A stretch of 64,000 nt of DNA from positions 186,001 to 250,000 of the forward strand of contig NZ_LFYT02000004.1 of the NCBI RefSeq assembly GCF_001270065.2, read 5' to 3'. Position numbers and translations under genes: made by a program. Source of the DNA: Limnohabitans planktonicus II-D5. Lineage in GTDB: Bacteria > Pseudomonadota > Gammaproteobacteria > Burkholderiales > Burkholderiaceae_C. The first letter of the stretch is position 1. Each line of letters starts with the position of its first letter. The notes below the pieces were generated by a model, which worked only from the letters and a program-made list of their open reading frames with translations, was not told where the DNA came from and did not search any database. This document shows, piece after piece, positions 8,828 to 17,634 of this stretch.

Positions 8828-9550
8828 ATGAGCACACATGCACGCAGACAATTTCTTCAAACCTCCGCAGCCCTGTTCGGGGCGGCCGCCTTGTCTCAGG
8901 CTTGGGCGCAAGCGGTCATCCGCCCGAATGAGCGCTCGGCGCTGATCGTGGTCGATGTGCAAAACTGCTTTGTGCCGGGCGGCACCTTGCCAGTCAACAA
9001 CGGCCATGAGGTGGTGCCGGTGATCAACCGCATTGCCCCCGTTTTTGAAAACGTGGTGGTCACGCAAGACTGGCACACCCCTGGCCATGCCTCATTTGCC
9101 AGCAGCCATCCAGGCAAAAAACCGTTTGAAACCACCCAGCTGAGCTACGGCCAGCAGGTGCTGTGGCCGGACCATTGCGTGCAGGGCAGTGAGGACGCTG
9201 CGGTGCACAAAGACCTCAAAGTCCCCCAGGCGCAAGTGATTTTGCGCAAAGGCTTTCACAAGCACGTCGACAGTTACTCAGCGTTTGAAGAGGCCGACCG
9301 CAAGACCGCCACGGGCTTGGCGGGCTATTTGCGTCAGCGCGGCATCCGCCAGGTGTTTGTCACCGGCCTGGCCACGGATTTTTGTGTGGCCTGGACGGCG
9401 CTCGATGCCAAGCGCCTGGGCTTTGACACCTATGTGATTGAAGACGCCTGCCGAGGCATTGACCTCAATGGTTCGGTGGCTGCTGCTTGGAAGCAAATGC
9501 ATGCCAAGGGCGTCAAACGCATCCAGTCCAGCGATCTGGCGCTGAGCTGA
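8828..9550 (+). CDS. nicotinamidase with an N-terminal Tat-like signal peptide
   Basis: A 240-residue isochorismatase-fold amidase converting nicotinamide to nicotinate and ammonia. The catalytic triad is visible as D43, K141 and C186 (ATDFC), and the metal site as D81, H83 and H87 (DWHTPGH). Spacing agrees with characterised nicotinamidases. Unlike cytosolic PncA, it begins with a signal-like segment containing RRQFLQ, a hydrophobic stretch and AWA before the mature start (about residue 27). This implies export, probably by the Tat route, so nicotinamide would be deamidated in the periplasm before uptake. The twin-arginine motif is close to consensus but not perfect. Confidence 0.87.
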   Translation: MSTHARRQFLQTSAALFGAAALSQAWAQAVIRPNERSALIVVDVQNCFVPGGTLPVNNGHEVVPVINRIAPVFENVVVTQDWHTPGHASFASSHPGKKPFETTQLSYGQQVLWPDHCVQGSEDAAVHKDLKVPQAQVILRKGFHKHVDSYSAFEEADRKTATGLAGYLRQRGIRQVFVTGLATDFCVAWTALDAKRLGFDTYVIEDACRGIDLNGSVAAAWKQMHAKGVKRIQSSDLALS

Positions 9551-9567
9551 TCTGATCTGGTCAGTGC

Positions 9568-10062
9568 ATGCGTGCCGCCTACTCCTTGCAAGTCAACCAG
9601 GCATGGCATGCAGTGCCAGAGGCGGCAGCTCGTGCCACCTTGCTGCAGGTGCTGCGCAATGACTTGCAGCTCAACGGCCCCAAATACGGCTGTGGGCTGG
9701 GCGAGTGCGGAGCCTGCACCGTGTGGGTGGATGGGGTGGCTGCGCGGGCCTGCGTGATCCCCGCTCATGGGGTGGCTCGACGCAGCATCACCACGCTGGA
9801 AGGCTTGCCCGCATTGCACGGGCAAGCGGGCACCTTGCACCCTGTGCAGCAAGCCTTTGTCGATGCCCAGGCCGCTCAGTGCGGTTATTGCCTCAATGGC
9901 ATGGTCATGATGGCGGCGGCCTTGCTGGCCCGAAATCCGAACCCGAGTGAGGCCGATGTGCGCAAAGAGTTGTCCGGAAATCTTTGCCGCTGCGGCACGC
10001 ACCTTGAAATCATCCGGGCGGTGCTGTTGGCCGCCGACCGCATGCGCAAGGTGCCCGCATGA
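9568..10062 (+). CDS. nicA: nicotinate hydroxylase (dehydrogenase) small Fe-S subunit NicA
   Basis: A 164-residue protein with two [2Fe-2S] sites. The plant-ferredoxin-like motif is in YGCGLGECGACTVW with a further Cys, and the second site is in CGYCLNGM plus NLCRCGTH. Length and sequence match NicA of Pseudomonas putida, which relays electrons during hydroxylation of nicotinate to 6-hydroxynicotinate. No signal peptide is seen. It overlaps nicB by ATGA. Neighbouring nicotinamidase and the 6-hydroxynicotinate reductase-like gene support the substrate; other N-heterocycle hydroxylases of this family cannot be excluded from sequence alone. Confidence 0.82.
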   Translation: MRAAYSLQVNQAWHAVPEAAARATLLQVLRNDLQLNGPKYGCGLGECGACTVWVDGVAARACVIPAHGVARRSITTLEGLPALHGQAGTLHPVQQAFVDAQAAQCGYCLNGMVMMAAALLARNPNPSEADVRKELSGNLCRCGTHLEIIRAVLLAADRMRKVPA

Positions 10063-13000
10063 CCCGGCGCGCCGAGGGGCCAAAACGCCGCGCTGATTTT
10101 CACGCCGCGCAAGGCGTGTTGCTGATCACGCGTGAGCCGCCACCGCCTGCGCCCCCCGTCAAAGGCCAGCCCATGGCCGTGCCCGGCAATCCGGCCGAGG
10201 GGGTGGAGATTTTGTTGGCGGTGTGGGACGACGGCAGCGTCACCGCGCTCAACGGCCATGTGGATTTGGGCACGGGCATTCGCACCGCACTGTCGCAGCT
10301 GGTGGCCGATGAGCTGGATGTGGCCCTGGCCGAGGTGCACATGGTGCTGGGCAGCACCACGCTGGCGCCCAACCAGGGGGCCACCATTGCCAGTGCAACG
10401 CTGCAGATTCATGCCCTGCCTTTGCGAGCTGCTGCGGCGCAGGCCCGCGCCTGGTTGCTGGTCCAGGCCGCAGGCAGGCTGGGTGTTTCGGTCGATGACC
10501 TGCAGGTGCAAGGCGGGGTGGTGTCCTCTCGCTCCGACCCATCACGGCAGTGCCCCTATGGTCAGTTGCTGCAGGCACAACACGTCGCGCTCACCCTGGA
10601 GCTGGCGACGCCGTTGAAGCCGGCCAGTGAGCACCGCCTCATTGGTCAGCCGGTACAGCGGGTGGACATTCCCGCCAAAGTCAGCGGTGAGCAGGTCTTT
10701 GTGCACGACATGCGTGTGCCCGGCATGCTGCACGGGCGCGTGGTGCGGCCACCTTATGCCGGGGCTGACCATGGTGACTTCATCGGCAACACGCTGGAGT
10801 CGGTGGACGAGTCTTCCATTGCGCACATCCCCGGTGTGCGTGCGGTGGTGGTGATCCGTGATTTTGTCGGGGTGGTCGCCGAACGCGAAGAACAGGCCGA
10901 GCAGGCCATGCGCGAATTGCGCGTGCAATGGAAAGACTGGCCTGGACTGCCTGCTCTGGACGATGTGCAGCAAGCCCTGCGCAACAACCCGTCCACCCAG
11001 CGCCGACTGGTGGACGAGGGCGATGTGGACGCTGCACTGGCCCAGGCTTCACAAAGTTTGTCGCGCACCTATGTGTGGCCCTACCAGTTGCATGGCTCGG
11101 TGGGCCCGTCTTGTGCCGTGGCACTGTGGCAGGGTGAGGCGACAGATTCTGCTGATGCGGCACCTTCAAACCAGCCGGGCCTCATCGTCTGGGCGGGCAC
11201 GCAAAACCCGCATGTGCTGCGCGCCGACCTGGCCCGCCTCATGGGCCTGGCCGACACCGCCATTGATGTGGTCCGCATGGAAGCGGCCGGCTGCTATGGC
11301 CGCAACGGCGCTGACGATGTGGCCGCAGATGCCGCCTTGCTGGCCCGCGCCGTGGGGGTGCCTGTGCGGGTTCAACTCACCCGCGAACAGGAACATGCCT
11401 GGGAACCCAAGGGCGCAGCCCAGCTCATGGATGTGCGTGGCGGGCTGAACGCCGATGGTTCGGTGGCGGCCTATGATTTTGAAACCAGTTACCCCTCCAA
11501 CGGCGCGCCCACTTTGGCGCTCTTGCTCACCCGCACGGTGGAGCCTTTGGCACAGGCCTACGAAATGGGTGACCGCACCGCCCGGCCGCCCTATGACTAC
11601 AGCAACTTGCGCGTCAGTGTGAACGACATGGCCCCCATTTTGCGGGCCTCCTGGCTGCGCGGCGTGTCGGCCTTGCCCAACTCCTTTGCCCACGAAAGCT
11701 ACATCGACGAGCTGGCGGCAGCCGCCGGGGTGGACCCGGTCGAATTCCGTTTGCAGTACCTCAAAGACCCGCGTGCCGCCGAGCTGCTGGCGACCACCGC
11801 CGAGCGCGCAGGCTGGCAGGTGCGCACAGGCCCCCGGCAGCAAGCGGTGCCGGGTACAAACGGTGACGTGGTACGGGGCCAGGGCGTGGCCTATGCGCGT
11901 TATGTGCACAGCAAATGGCCGGGTTTTGGTGCGGCCTGGGCGGCCTGGGTGGCCGATGTCGAGGTCAACCGGCGCACAGGCGAGGTGCATGTCAGCCGCG
12001 TGGTGGTGGGCCATGACGCCGGCATGATGATCAACCCTGCAGGCGTGGAGCACCAGATCCATGGCAACGTGTTGCAGACCACCAGCCGCGCATTGCATGA
12101 GCAAGTGCAAATCGAGCCGCTCAAAAACACCGTGGCCACACAAGAGTGGGGCAGTTACCCGATTTTGAGTTTCCGCAACGTGCCGGTGGTCGAAGTCGTC
12201 ACCATGCCCCGCCAGCATGAAGCTCCCCTGGGCTCAGGGGAGTCTTCTTCGGTGCCCGGCACTGCGGCCATTGCGAATGCGATTTTTGACGCCACAGGCG
12301 TGCGCTTTCGTGAGCCACCATTCACCCCCGAGCGTGTGCGTGCGGCCTTGCACGGGGACGCACCCCCCACCGAAGCGCCAACGCCCCAGCCCGCACACGC
12401 GCCCACGGTGATGCCGCAAAACGTGCGCTGGCCAAAGCGCTGGCCTGTCTGGTCGCGTGCCGGTGCGGTTTTGGTGGGGGTTTTGGGCACCGCTTTTGCG
12501 CTGCTGGGCGGGCGTGCGGCCATTGCGCCGGTCAACTACAGCCCCGGCACTTTGTACACCGCTGAAACGATCGAGCGGGGCCGTCAGTTGGCGGCCGCAG
12601 GGGACTGCGTGGTGTGTCATACCGCACCGGGCGGCGTGCCCAATGCCGGGGGCCGTGCCATGAGCACGCCGTTTGGTACCGTGTTCAGCACCAACCTCAC
12701 CCCTGACCCCGAGCACGGCATTGGCCAATGGTCGTTCAGCGCCTTTCAGCGGGCCATGCGCGAAGGCATCTCGCGTGATGGGCGGCATCTGTACCCGGCC
12801 TTTCCTTTCACCTCGTTTGCCAAAATGAGCGACGACGACCTGATGGCGCTGTATGGCTACCTGATGACCCAGCCTGCCGTGGCGTCGGCCCCGCCCACCA
12901 CATCGCTGGCCTTTCCTTTCAACCAGCGCGCCTTCATGGCGACCTGGAACGGCCTGTTTCACGATGCACAGCCCTGGGTGCCCGCCCCGGACCGATCTGC

Positions 13001-13736
13001 CGAATGGAATCGCGGTGCTTATCTGGTCAATGGCGTAGGCCACTGCGGCGCTTGCCACACGCCGCGCAATGCGTTCGGCGCAGAGCGCATTGGCCAGGCG
13101 TTTTTGAGCGGTGCCATGGTGGACGGCTGGGAAGCCCCGGCCCTGACGGCTTTGTCGCGCGCGCCCGTGCCCTGGAGCGCCGAAGAGCTGTACCGCTACC
13201 TGCGCCATGGTCACACCGAACACCATGGCATGGCCGCAGGTCCCATGGCCCCGGTGGTGCAGCAACTGGCCCAGGTGCCTGACAGCGACATCCGCGCCAT
13301 GGCCACTTACCTGGCCAGCTTCAACCCACCCGATACAGACAGTGCCAGCTTGGCCAGGCAGGTGGTGCAACAAGCGGCCGAGCAGCGCACCCGGCTGGTG
13401 GGCAGCACCGGTCAGCGACTGTTTGATGGGGCCTGCAGCGCCTGCCACCACGAAGGCGATGGCCCCAAGCTGCTGGGCGTGAACCGGCCGCTGGCGCTGA
13501 ACACCAATCTGCACAGCGAACGGCCTGACAACCTGCTGCGCATCATTCTGGATGGCGTGCAAGACGTGCCCGGTCCCGAGCTCGGCTTCATGCCCGGTTT
13601 CCGGCATGCGCTCAATGACCAGCAGATCGCCGATCTGGCCCGCTACATGCGCCAGCGCTACGCCCCGGGCAAACCCGCCTGGCCCGACCTGGGGAGCGCC
13701 GTGGCTCGTGTGCGCGCCACGGCCAGCGGGCATTGA
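10059..13736 (+). CDS. nicB: nicotinate hydroxylase large subunit NicB: molybdopterin domain fused to triheme cytochrome c
   Basis: A 1225-residue protein. Residues about 1-770 form the xanthine-dehydrogenase-family molybdenum domain. A hydrophobic segment about residues 800-822 could cross the membrane. The C-terminal third holds three heme c motifs: CVVCH (850), CGACH (996) and CSACH (1126). This architecture is that of P. putida NicB, which passes electrons from nicotinate through NicA to cytochrome c and the respiratory chain instead of to NAD. No N-terminal signal is visible, so the catalytic domain may face the cytoplasm and the cytochrome the periplasm. It is the last gene of the operon. 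Confidence 0.85.
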   Translation: MTRRAEGPKRRADFHAAQGVLLITREPPPPAPPVKGQPMAVPGNPAEGVEILLAVWDDGSVTALNGHVDLGTGIRTALSQLVADELDVALAEVHMVLGSTTLAPNQGATIASATLQIHALPLRAAAAQARAWLLVQAAGRLGVSVDDLQVQGGVVSSRSDPSRQCPYGQLLQAQHVALTLELATPLKPASEHRLIGQPVQRVDIPAKVSGEQVFVHDMRVPGMLHGRVVRPPYAGADHGDFIGNTLESVDESSIAHIPGVRAVVVIRDFVGVVAEREEQAEQAMRELRVQWKDWPGLPALDDVQQALRNNPSTQRRLVDEGDVDAALAQASQSLSRTYVWPYQLHGSVGPSCAVALWQGEATDSADAAPSNQPGLIVWAGTQNPHVLRADLARLMGLADTAIDVVRMEAAGCYGRNGADDVAADAALLARAVGVPVRVQLTREQEHAWEPKGAAQLMDVRGGLNADGSVAAYDFETSYPSNGAPTLALLLTRTVEPLAQAYEMGDRTARPPYDYSNLRVSVNDMAPILRASWLRGVSALPNSFAHESYIDELAAAAGVDPVEFRLQYLKDPRAAELLATTAERAGWQVRTGPRQQAVPGTNGDVVRGQGVAYARYVHSKWPGFGAAWAAWVADVEVNRRTGEVHVSRVVVGHDAGMMINPAGVEHQIHGNVLQTTSRALHEQVQIEPLKNTVATQEWGSYPILSFRNVPVVEVVTMPRQHEAPLGSGESSSVPGTAAIANAIFDATGVRFREPPFTPERVRAALHGDAPPTEAPTPQPAHAPTVMPQNVRWPKRWPVWSRAGAVLVGVLGTAFALLGGRAAIAPVNYSPGTLYTAETIERGRQLAAAGDCVVCHTAPGGVPNAGGRAMSTPFGTVFSTNLTPDPEHGIGQWSFSAFQRAMREGISRDGRHLYPAFPFTSFAKMSDDDLMALYGYLMTQPAVASAPPTTSLAFPFNQRAFMATWNGLFHDAQPWVPAPDRSAEWNRGAYLVNGVGHCGACHTPRNAFGAERIGQAFLSGAMVDGWEAPALTALSRAPVPWSAEELYRYLRHGHTEHHGMAAGPMAPVVQQLAQVPDSDIRAMATYLASFNPPDTDSASLARQVVQQAAEQRTRLVGSTGQRLFDGACSACHHEGDGPKLLGVNRPLALNTNLHSERPDNLLRIILDGVQDVPGPELGFMPGFRHALNDQQIADLARYMRQRYAPGKPAWPDLGSAVARVRATASGH

Positions 13737-13775
13737 AAAAAGGTGTCCTTGGGGGCAGTTGCCCACGGTGACAAC

Positions 13776-13842
13776 GTCGGAGTCTTCGACCACCGACCTA
13801 CGCGATGCCATTTCCTGTAGGTCGACACTCGCAGAGTCCGAC
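13776..13842. repeat. REP-like unit (two hairpins plus outer stem)
   Basis: The unit has one GTCGG...CCGAC hairpin containing GTC-TTC-GAC, and a second hairpin, here starting GTCGA, with ACTC-GCA-GAGT inside and ending CCGAC. CCTAC...GTAGG pairs between them. The same unit recurs near 29566, 39531 and 47857 and only between genes. Here it separates the nicotinate operon from the convergent DUF2894 gene and may help end transcription. The rest of 13737-13984 shows no gene. Confidence 0.75.
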
Positions 13843-13984
13843 AAGGGACCACGGCGAAGGCGAGAGTGCCCATGGCACCGATGCGCCCCACATGGCTGGC
13901 TTCGGCACAGGCACCATGTCGAGGCTGAAGCCGCCGACCTGCGCATACAGCAAAGGCAAATTGCAAGGGGGTGTGCCTTGGCGT

Positions 13985-14608
13985 TTACTTTTTTGATTTC
14001 GCCGCAGCCGCTGATTTGCCGGGTGCGTGCTTGGCCTGACTTGCTTCGTCCAGACACAGCAAGGTGTCCACATAGAGCATGAAGCGGTTCAGGTAATCCG
14101 GGCAGATGTCACGCATCAGGCCCAGTGAGCGCAGCACCAGCATGTGTGAGTTGATAGGGCCTGCGTTTTGTGGGGCCTGGGCGATGGCCTGGGTCACCGA
14201 CTTTTGCACGCTGATCTTGTGCAATTGCTGGCGAAACTGCTGAACCCGAAGGTTTTCCGGGCGGCTGCTTGGGGGCTTGTCGCCGGGGCCTGCCAAAGAC
14301 GTGTGGCGGGCCATTTCGTTGAGCAAAGCGGACAGGGGCGAGCCACTGGTGGTGGCTTGGCTTTCGGGTTGTTCGTTTTGAAGCTTTTGAACATTGGCAT
14401 GGCCCATCTGCGCCTGCATTCGTTCCAGCTCGTCACGCAGCTTGCGGTTCAGCAAGGGCTGCACGGCGGCGGACTGTGCGCCTTTCCGTTCGGCCAGGGT
14501 TTCGATGTAATGCCAGCCGATCGGGTCGACTCGCGCGGCGTCACGGCTGCGCAATGCGGCCATCAATACAGCCACGCAGTCGGTCTGAACGGCGGGTGTG
14601 TCGCTCAT
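13985..14608 (-). CDS. DUF2894 domain-containing protein
   Basis: A 207-residue soluble protein, last in a four-gene minus-strand operon and joined to the OmpA gene by an ATGA overlap. It has no signal or membrane segment. The middle is Gln/Ser/Pro-rich and the C-terminal half contains the conserved LGLMRDICPDYLNRFMLYVDTL segment, ending in a Lys/Ala-rich tail. DUF2894 members are found in this gene set in other Betaproteobacteria as far as I recall. The function is unknown; it is probably a cytoplasmic partner of the motor-like proteins encoded beside it. Confidence 0.78.
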   Translation of the reverse strand: MSDTPAVQTDCVAVLMAALRSRDAARVDPIGWHYIETLAERKGAQSAAVQPLLNRKLRDELERMQAQMGHANVQKLQNEQPESQATTSGSPLSALLNEMARHTSLAGPGDKPPSSRPENLRVQQFRQQLHKISVQKSVTQAIAQAPQNAGPINSHMLVLRSLGLMRDICPDYLNRFMLYVDTLLCLDEASQAKHAPGKSAAAAKSKK

Positions 14609-15252
14609 GGCTTTTGGTCGGGGACTACGCTGCTGCTGGCTTTGGGCACCGGGGCCATTTCCACGCGGCGGTTCTGGGCCCGGGCTTTTTCGTTGCTGTT
14701 GGGCACGAGCGGCTGTTCTTTACCGAAGGCGGCGGCAAACAGCATGGAGGACGGCATGCCTTCTTCGATCAGGGTGCGCGTCACGGTCAGGGCGCGTTGG
14801 GCCGAGAGTTCCCAGTTGTCTTCAAACTGGCGGTTGCGGCTTTTGATGGTCTGGTCGTCGGTGAAGCCGCTGACCATGAGCATTTCGTTGCGCGACTGCA
14901 GGTAGCTGCGCAGGGGCAGCACCAGGCTTTTGAGCAGCTTGCGGCCTTCGGGCTCGAGCTTGTCGGAGTTCAGTTGAAACAGCAGCTTGCCGCTGATGCC
15001 GATGCGGCCATTGTTCAAAGTGATGCGCCCGCTGGCCAAAGGAATGGCCAGGGCTTTTTCCAGTGACTGGCGTTTTTGTTCTTCGGCCTGGCGTTTGTGG
15101 ACTTCGGTTTCGAGCTGCGAGGCCATGTCCAGTTGCGCCGCCATCACACCCACCAAGAGCAGCACAAAGGCGCCCAGAAGACCCGTCATGAGGTCGGCAA
15201 ACGAGATCCAGGTCGGTGCGGTGGCTTCGACATCTGCGTCGTATTCGCGCAT
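14605..15252 (-). CDS. OmpA-family, MotB-like protein
   Basis: A 215-residue inner-membrane protein. It has a short cytoplasmic start, a single transmembrane helix (about residues 18-40) with an aspartate at its entry (D20 in WISFADLMTG), a helical linker and a C-terminal OmpA-like peptidoglycan-binding domain (ELSAQRALTVTRTL, then NEKARAQNRRVEM). The same plan is seen in MotB, PomB and ZorB, where the helix aspartate carries the ion. The start overlaps the stop of the DUF802 gene (TGATG). It presumably forms the stator with that protein. Confidence 0.82.
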   Translation of the reverse strand: MREYDADVEATAPTWISFADLMTGLLGAFVLLLVGVMAAQLDMASQLETEVHKRQAEEQKRQSLEKALAIPLASGRITLNNGRIGISGKLLFQLNSDKLEPEGRKLLKSLVLPLRSYLQSRNEMLMVSGFTDDQTIKSRNRQFEDNWELSAQRALTVTRTLIEEGMPSSMLFAAAFGKEQPLVPNSNEKARAQNRRVEMAPVPKASSSVVPDQKP

Positions 15253-17630
15253 CAGACGGCCCCCTCGGTGGCTGCCACCGCGTGCTTGTGCAGCGTGTCG
15301 AGCACGTCTTTTTGCGAGGTGATGCTCAGGTCGATGATGTCGCGGGCCTGGGCCACGTAGTAGGCCAGTTGTTCGTCGCTGCGTGTCATGGACTTGTCCA
15401 TCGCTTGCTCGATGCGCTGCAGGCTGGCCATGAGTTTTTCATTGCTGTCGTTGAATGAGCGCACCGCAAAGCCAAAGGTTTCTCCCAGGCTGGCCACGTC
15501 CACGGCGCTGGCGGTGACTTGTGCGGCGATGTCGCCCAGCTTGGCCGATTCGCTGCTGACGTGCGCGACGAACTGGTTGTTGGCTTTCTCGAGCGTGGCG
15601 GCAGACGCTGTCACCAGGCTGTCGATCACGCTGCGCTGCTCGGTCGATGCGTGGTTGATTGCATCCAGCAAGCTGCTGAGCGTTGCCATGATGCGGGTGC
15701 GCTCATCGAGCAGCGCGTTGTCGCGTGCTACGCTGACCGAGATTTCCTGGCGCAGCTGGCCAATGACTTCGGCCGCCGCCTTGGGCGCCTCGGAGGCGGT
15801 TTCGATCAGGCGCGTGATCGGCGCTTCCAGCGCGGTGCCCAGGGTGCTCAGGTGCATGGTCACAGCGGTCTGCAATTCGCTCAAGCGGGCCACGGCGGCT
15901 TGGCCGCGTGCGTCTTCGGCCTCGCGCAGGGCCGACAGCTCGCTGCGCAGCAAGGCGCTGAGTTCTTCGGCGCGCTGACTGTGCTGGGCGGCCCACTGCG
16001 CCTCAGAGGCGATGCGTGCTTGCATCAGCTCTTCGCTGCCGGCCATGAGGCGGGTCACTTCGGCCAAGGTCTGCTGGGTGTGGGTCTGGACCTGTTCGGT
16101 GACTTGGCGGGCGGTGTGGGCCAGCGTGTCGCAAATCGCTTGTTGCTGCGCCAGGGTTTGGTCGCCCGCTGTTTGCCACTGGTTGTGCAAGGAGGTGGCC
16201 ACGCTGTCCAGGGCCGTTGTCCAGGCGTCCAGGCGCTGCTGGTCCGCAGCGCTTTGTAAGTCTTGCTGGCGCGTTTGGTCGGCCAGAGACTGGCTGGCGT
16301 GCACCTGCATTTGCTGGGTGATGGCTTGTGTGGTCTGGGTCAGGGTGTCGCAAATGGTTTGCTGCTGCGCCAGGGTCTGCGTGCCCGAGGCTTGCCATTG
16401 CTCGCCCAGCGAGGTGGCCACGCGGTCGAGTGCGCCTGTCCAGGCGTCCAGGCGCACTTGCTCGGCACTGCTGTGCTGCGCCTGCTGCTCAGCGTGCGCG
16501 TGGTGGAGGGTGGTGATCAGGTCCTGGCTTCGTGTTTCAAAGGTCTGGCTGAACGCGTCCAGCGTCTTGCCCATACCTTCGAGCAGGCCGGTGCTGGCGG
16601 CGTTGTTCTGGGTCAGGGCGCTGGTGTAGGTTTGGGCCATGCTGGCTGCGGTGGCGCTGAACTTCTCGTTCAGTGTGCCCAATTGCTGCTGTGTGTTTTG
16701 CAACAGCTGCGCGTTCATGCTGTGGGCCTGCTCGGCCAGCTGCGTCATGGTGGCCTGCACCACGGGGCGAATGCCGTCACTGGCCACTTGCATGCTTTGG
16801 CTCAGGCTGGTGCGCAGGGATTGGTCCACCGATTGCGCCAGTCCCATGTAAGCCGCATGCACTTCTTGGTGAAAGCTTTGCTGTTGGGTCAGCAACTGCG
16901 CCTGCGTCTGCTCGCTGTTCTGGGCCAGCTGCGCCATCAGGGTCTGAAGCTGTTGCACCACTTGCGGCAAGGCCTGCGTCTGTTGCTGCAGCGCCTTGAA
17001 GGCTTCCTGGCGCTGGTGCGTGAGCGAAAAGCCACGCAGGCTGGTGGCGATTTGGGTGTCCAGTGACTGGGCCGCTTGTGCGCGTTCGCGTCGGGCCAAG
17101 CTGCTCATGAGTCCCAGCATGGCCGAGGTGGCAACCCCGGCGACCGAGGTGCCAAAGGCCAGGCCCAGGCCTTTAATGGGTTCGGAAAACGCTGCCCGAA
17201 TGCCCGCGAGGTTGCTGGAGCCTTCGAGTGCGAACACCGCGCCGTTGAGGGTGACCACCATGCCCAAAAACGTGCCCAGCATGCCCAGCATGACCAGAAG
17301 GCCCACCAGATAAGGCGTCAAAGCCGGGCCGGGCAGGCCCACGCGCTCGCCTTCGACGCGCTGGCGCACCGCGTTGTGCAGCGAGGCGGGCAGGGTGATC
17401 AGCCAGTCGTTCAGCACGATCAGGTCTTGCGGGATGCCCGCCAAGGCCTGTCGCAAGGCATCGGTGGTGGCCCGGTAGTGGCGCAACTCCAGGGCACCAA
17501 AGACATACACCCCGCCAATCAAGGCGGTCATCACCAGGACGAGCAGGTGGCTAGAGGCCACAGACGCTGCGACCCAAAGGACGGCCAATGCACCCAGCCC
17601 GAAGGCGGTTTCGAAGGAATAGCGTTTCAT
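15252..17630 (-). CDS. MotA/TolQ-like membrane protein with long helical tail (DUF802)
   Basis: A 792-residue protein when started at the ATG just after the DUF3348 stop; an upstream ATG at 17837 would overlap that gene. Residues about 8-45 hold two hydrophobic helices, about 105-130 a third (VGLLVMLGMLGTFLGMVV) and about 155-180 a fourth (GLGLAFGTSVAGVATSAMLG), matching MotA/TolQ/ZorA topology. The remaining ~600 residues are Gln/Ala/Thr-rich and strongly helical, with a near-exact 73-residue tandem duplication beginning RLDAWT. Coupled to the MotB-like gene, it is likely the ion-channel subunit, with the tail reaching into the cytoplasm. Confidence 0.8.
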   Translation of the reverse strand: MKRYSFETAFGLGALAVLWVAASVASSHLLVLVMTALIGGVYVFGALELRHYRATTDALRQALAGIPQDLIVLNDWLITLPASLHNAVRQRVEGERVGLPGPALTPYLVGLLVMLGMLGTFLGMVVTLNGAVFALEGSSNLAGIRAAFSEPIKGLGLAFGTSVAGVATSAMLGLMSSLARRERAQAAQSLDTQIATSLRGFSLTHQRQEAFKALQQQTQALPQVVQQLQTLMAQLAQNSEQTQAQLLTQQQSFHQEVHAAYMGLAQSVDQSLRTSLSQSMQVASDGIRPVVQATMTQLAEQAHSMNAQLLQNTQQQLGTLNEKFSATAASMAQTYTSALTQNNAASTGLLEGMGKTLDAFSQTFETRSQDLITTLHHAHAEQQAQHSSAEQVRLDAWTGALDRVATSLGEQWQASGTQTLAQQQTICDTLTQTTQAITQQMQVHASQSLADQTRQQDLQSAADQQRLDAWTTALDSVATSLHNQWQTAGDQTLAQQQAICDTLAHTARQVTEQVQTHTQQTLAEVTRLMAGSEELMQARIASEAQWAAQHSQRAEELSALLRSELSALREAEDARGQAAVARLSELQTAVTMHLSTLGTALEAPITRLIETASEAPKAAAEVIGQLRQEISVSVARDNALLDERTRIMATLSSLLDAINHASTEQRSVIDSLVTASAATLEKANNQFVAHVSSESAKLGDIAAQVTASAVDVASLGETFGFAVRSFNDSNEKLMASLQRIEQAMDKSMTRSDEQLAYYVAQARDIIDLSITSQKDVLDTLHKHAVAATEGAV

Positions 17631-17634
17631 GGAT

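Noticed and set aside
12234..14057. 607-codon minus-strand frame opposite nicB
   Set aside because: Antisense shadow of the cytochrome part of nicB; composition is unlike a real protein.
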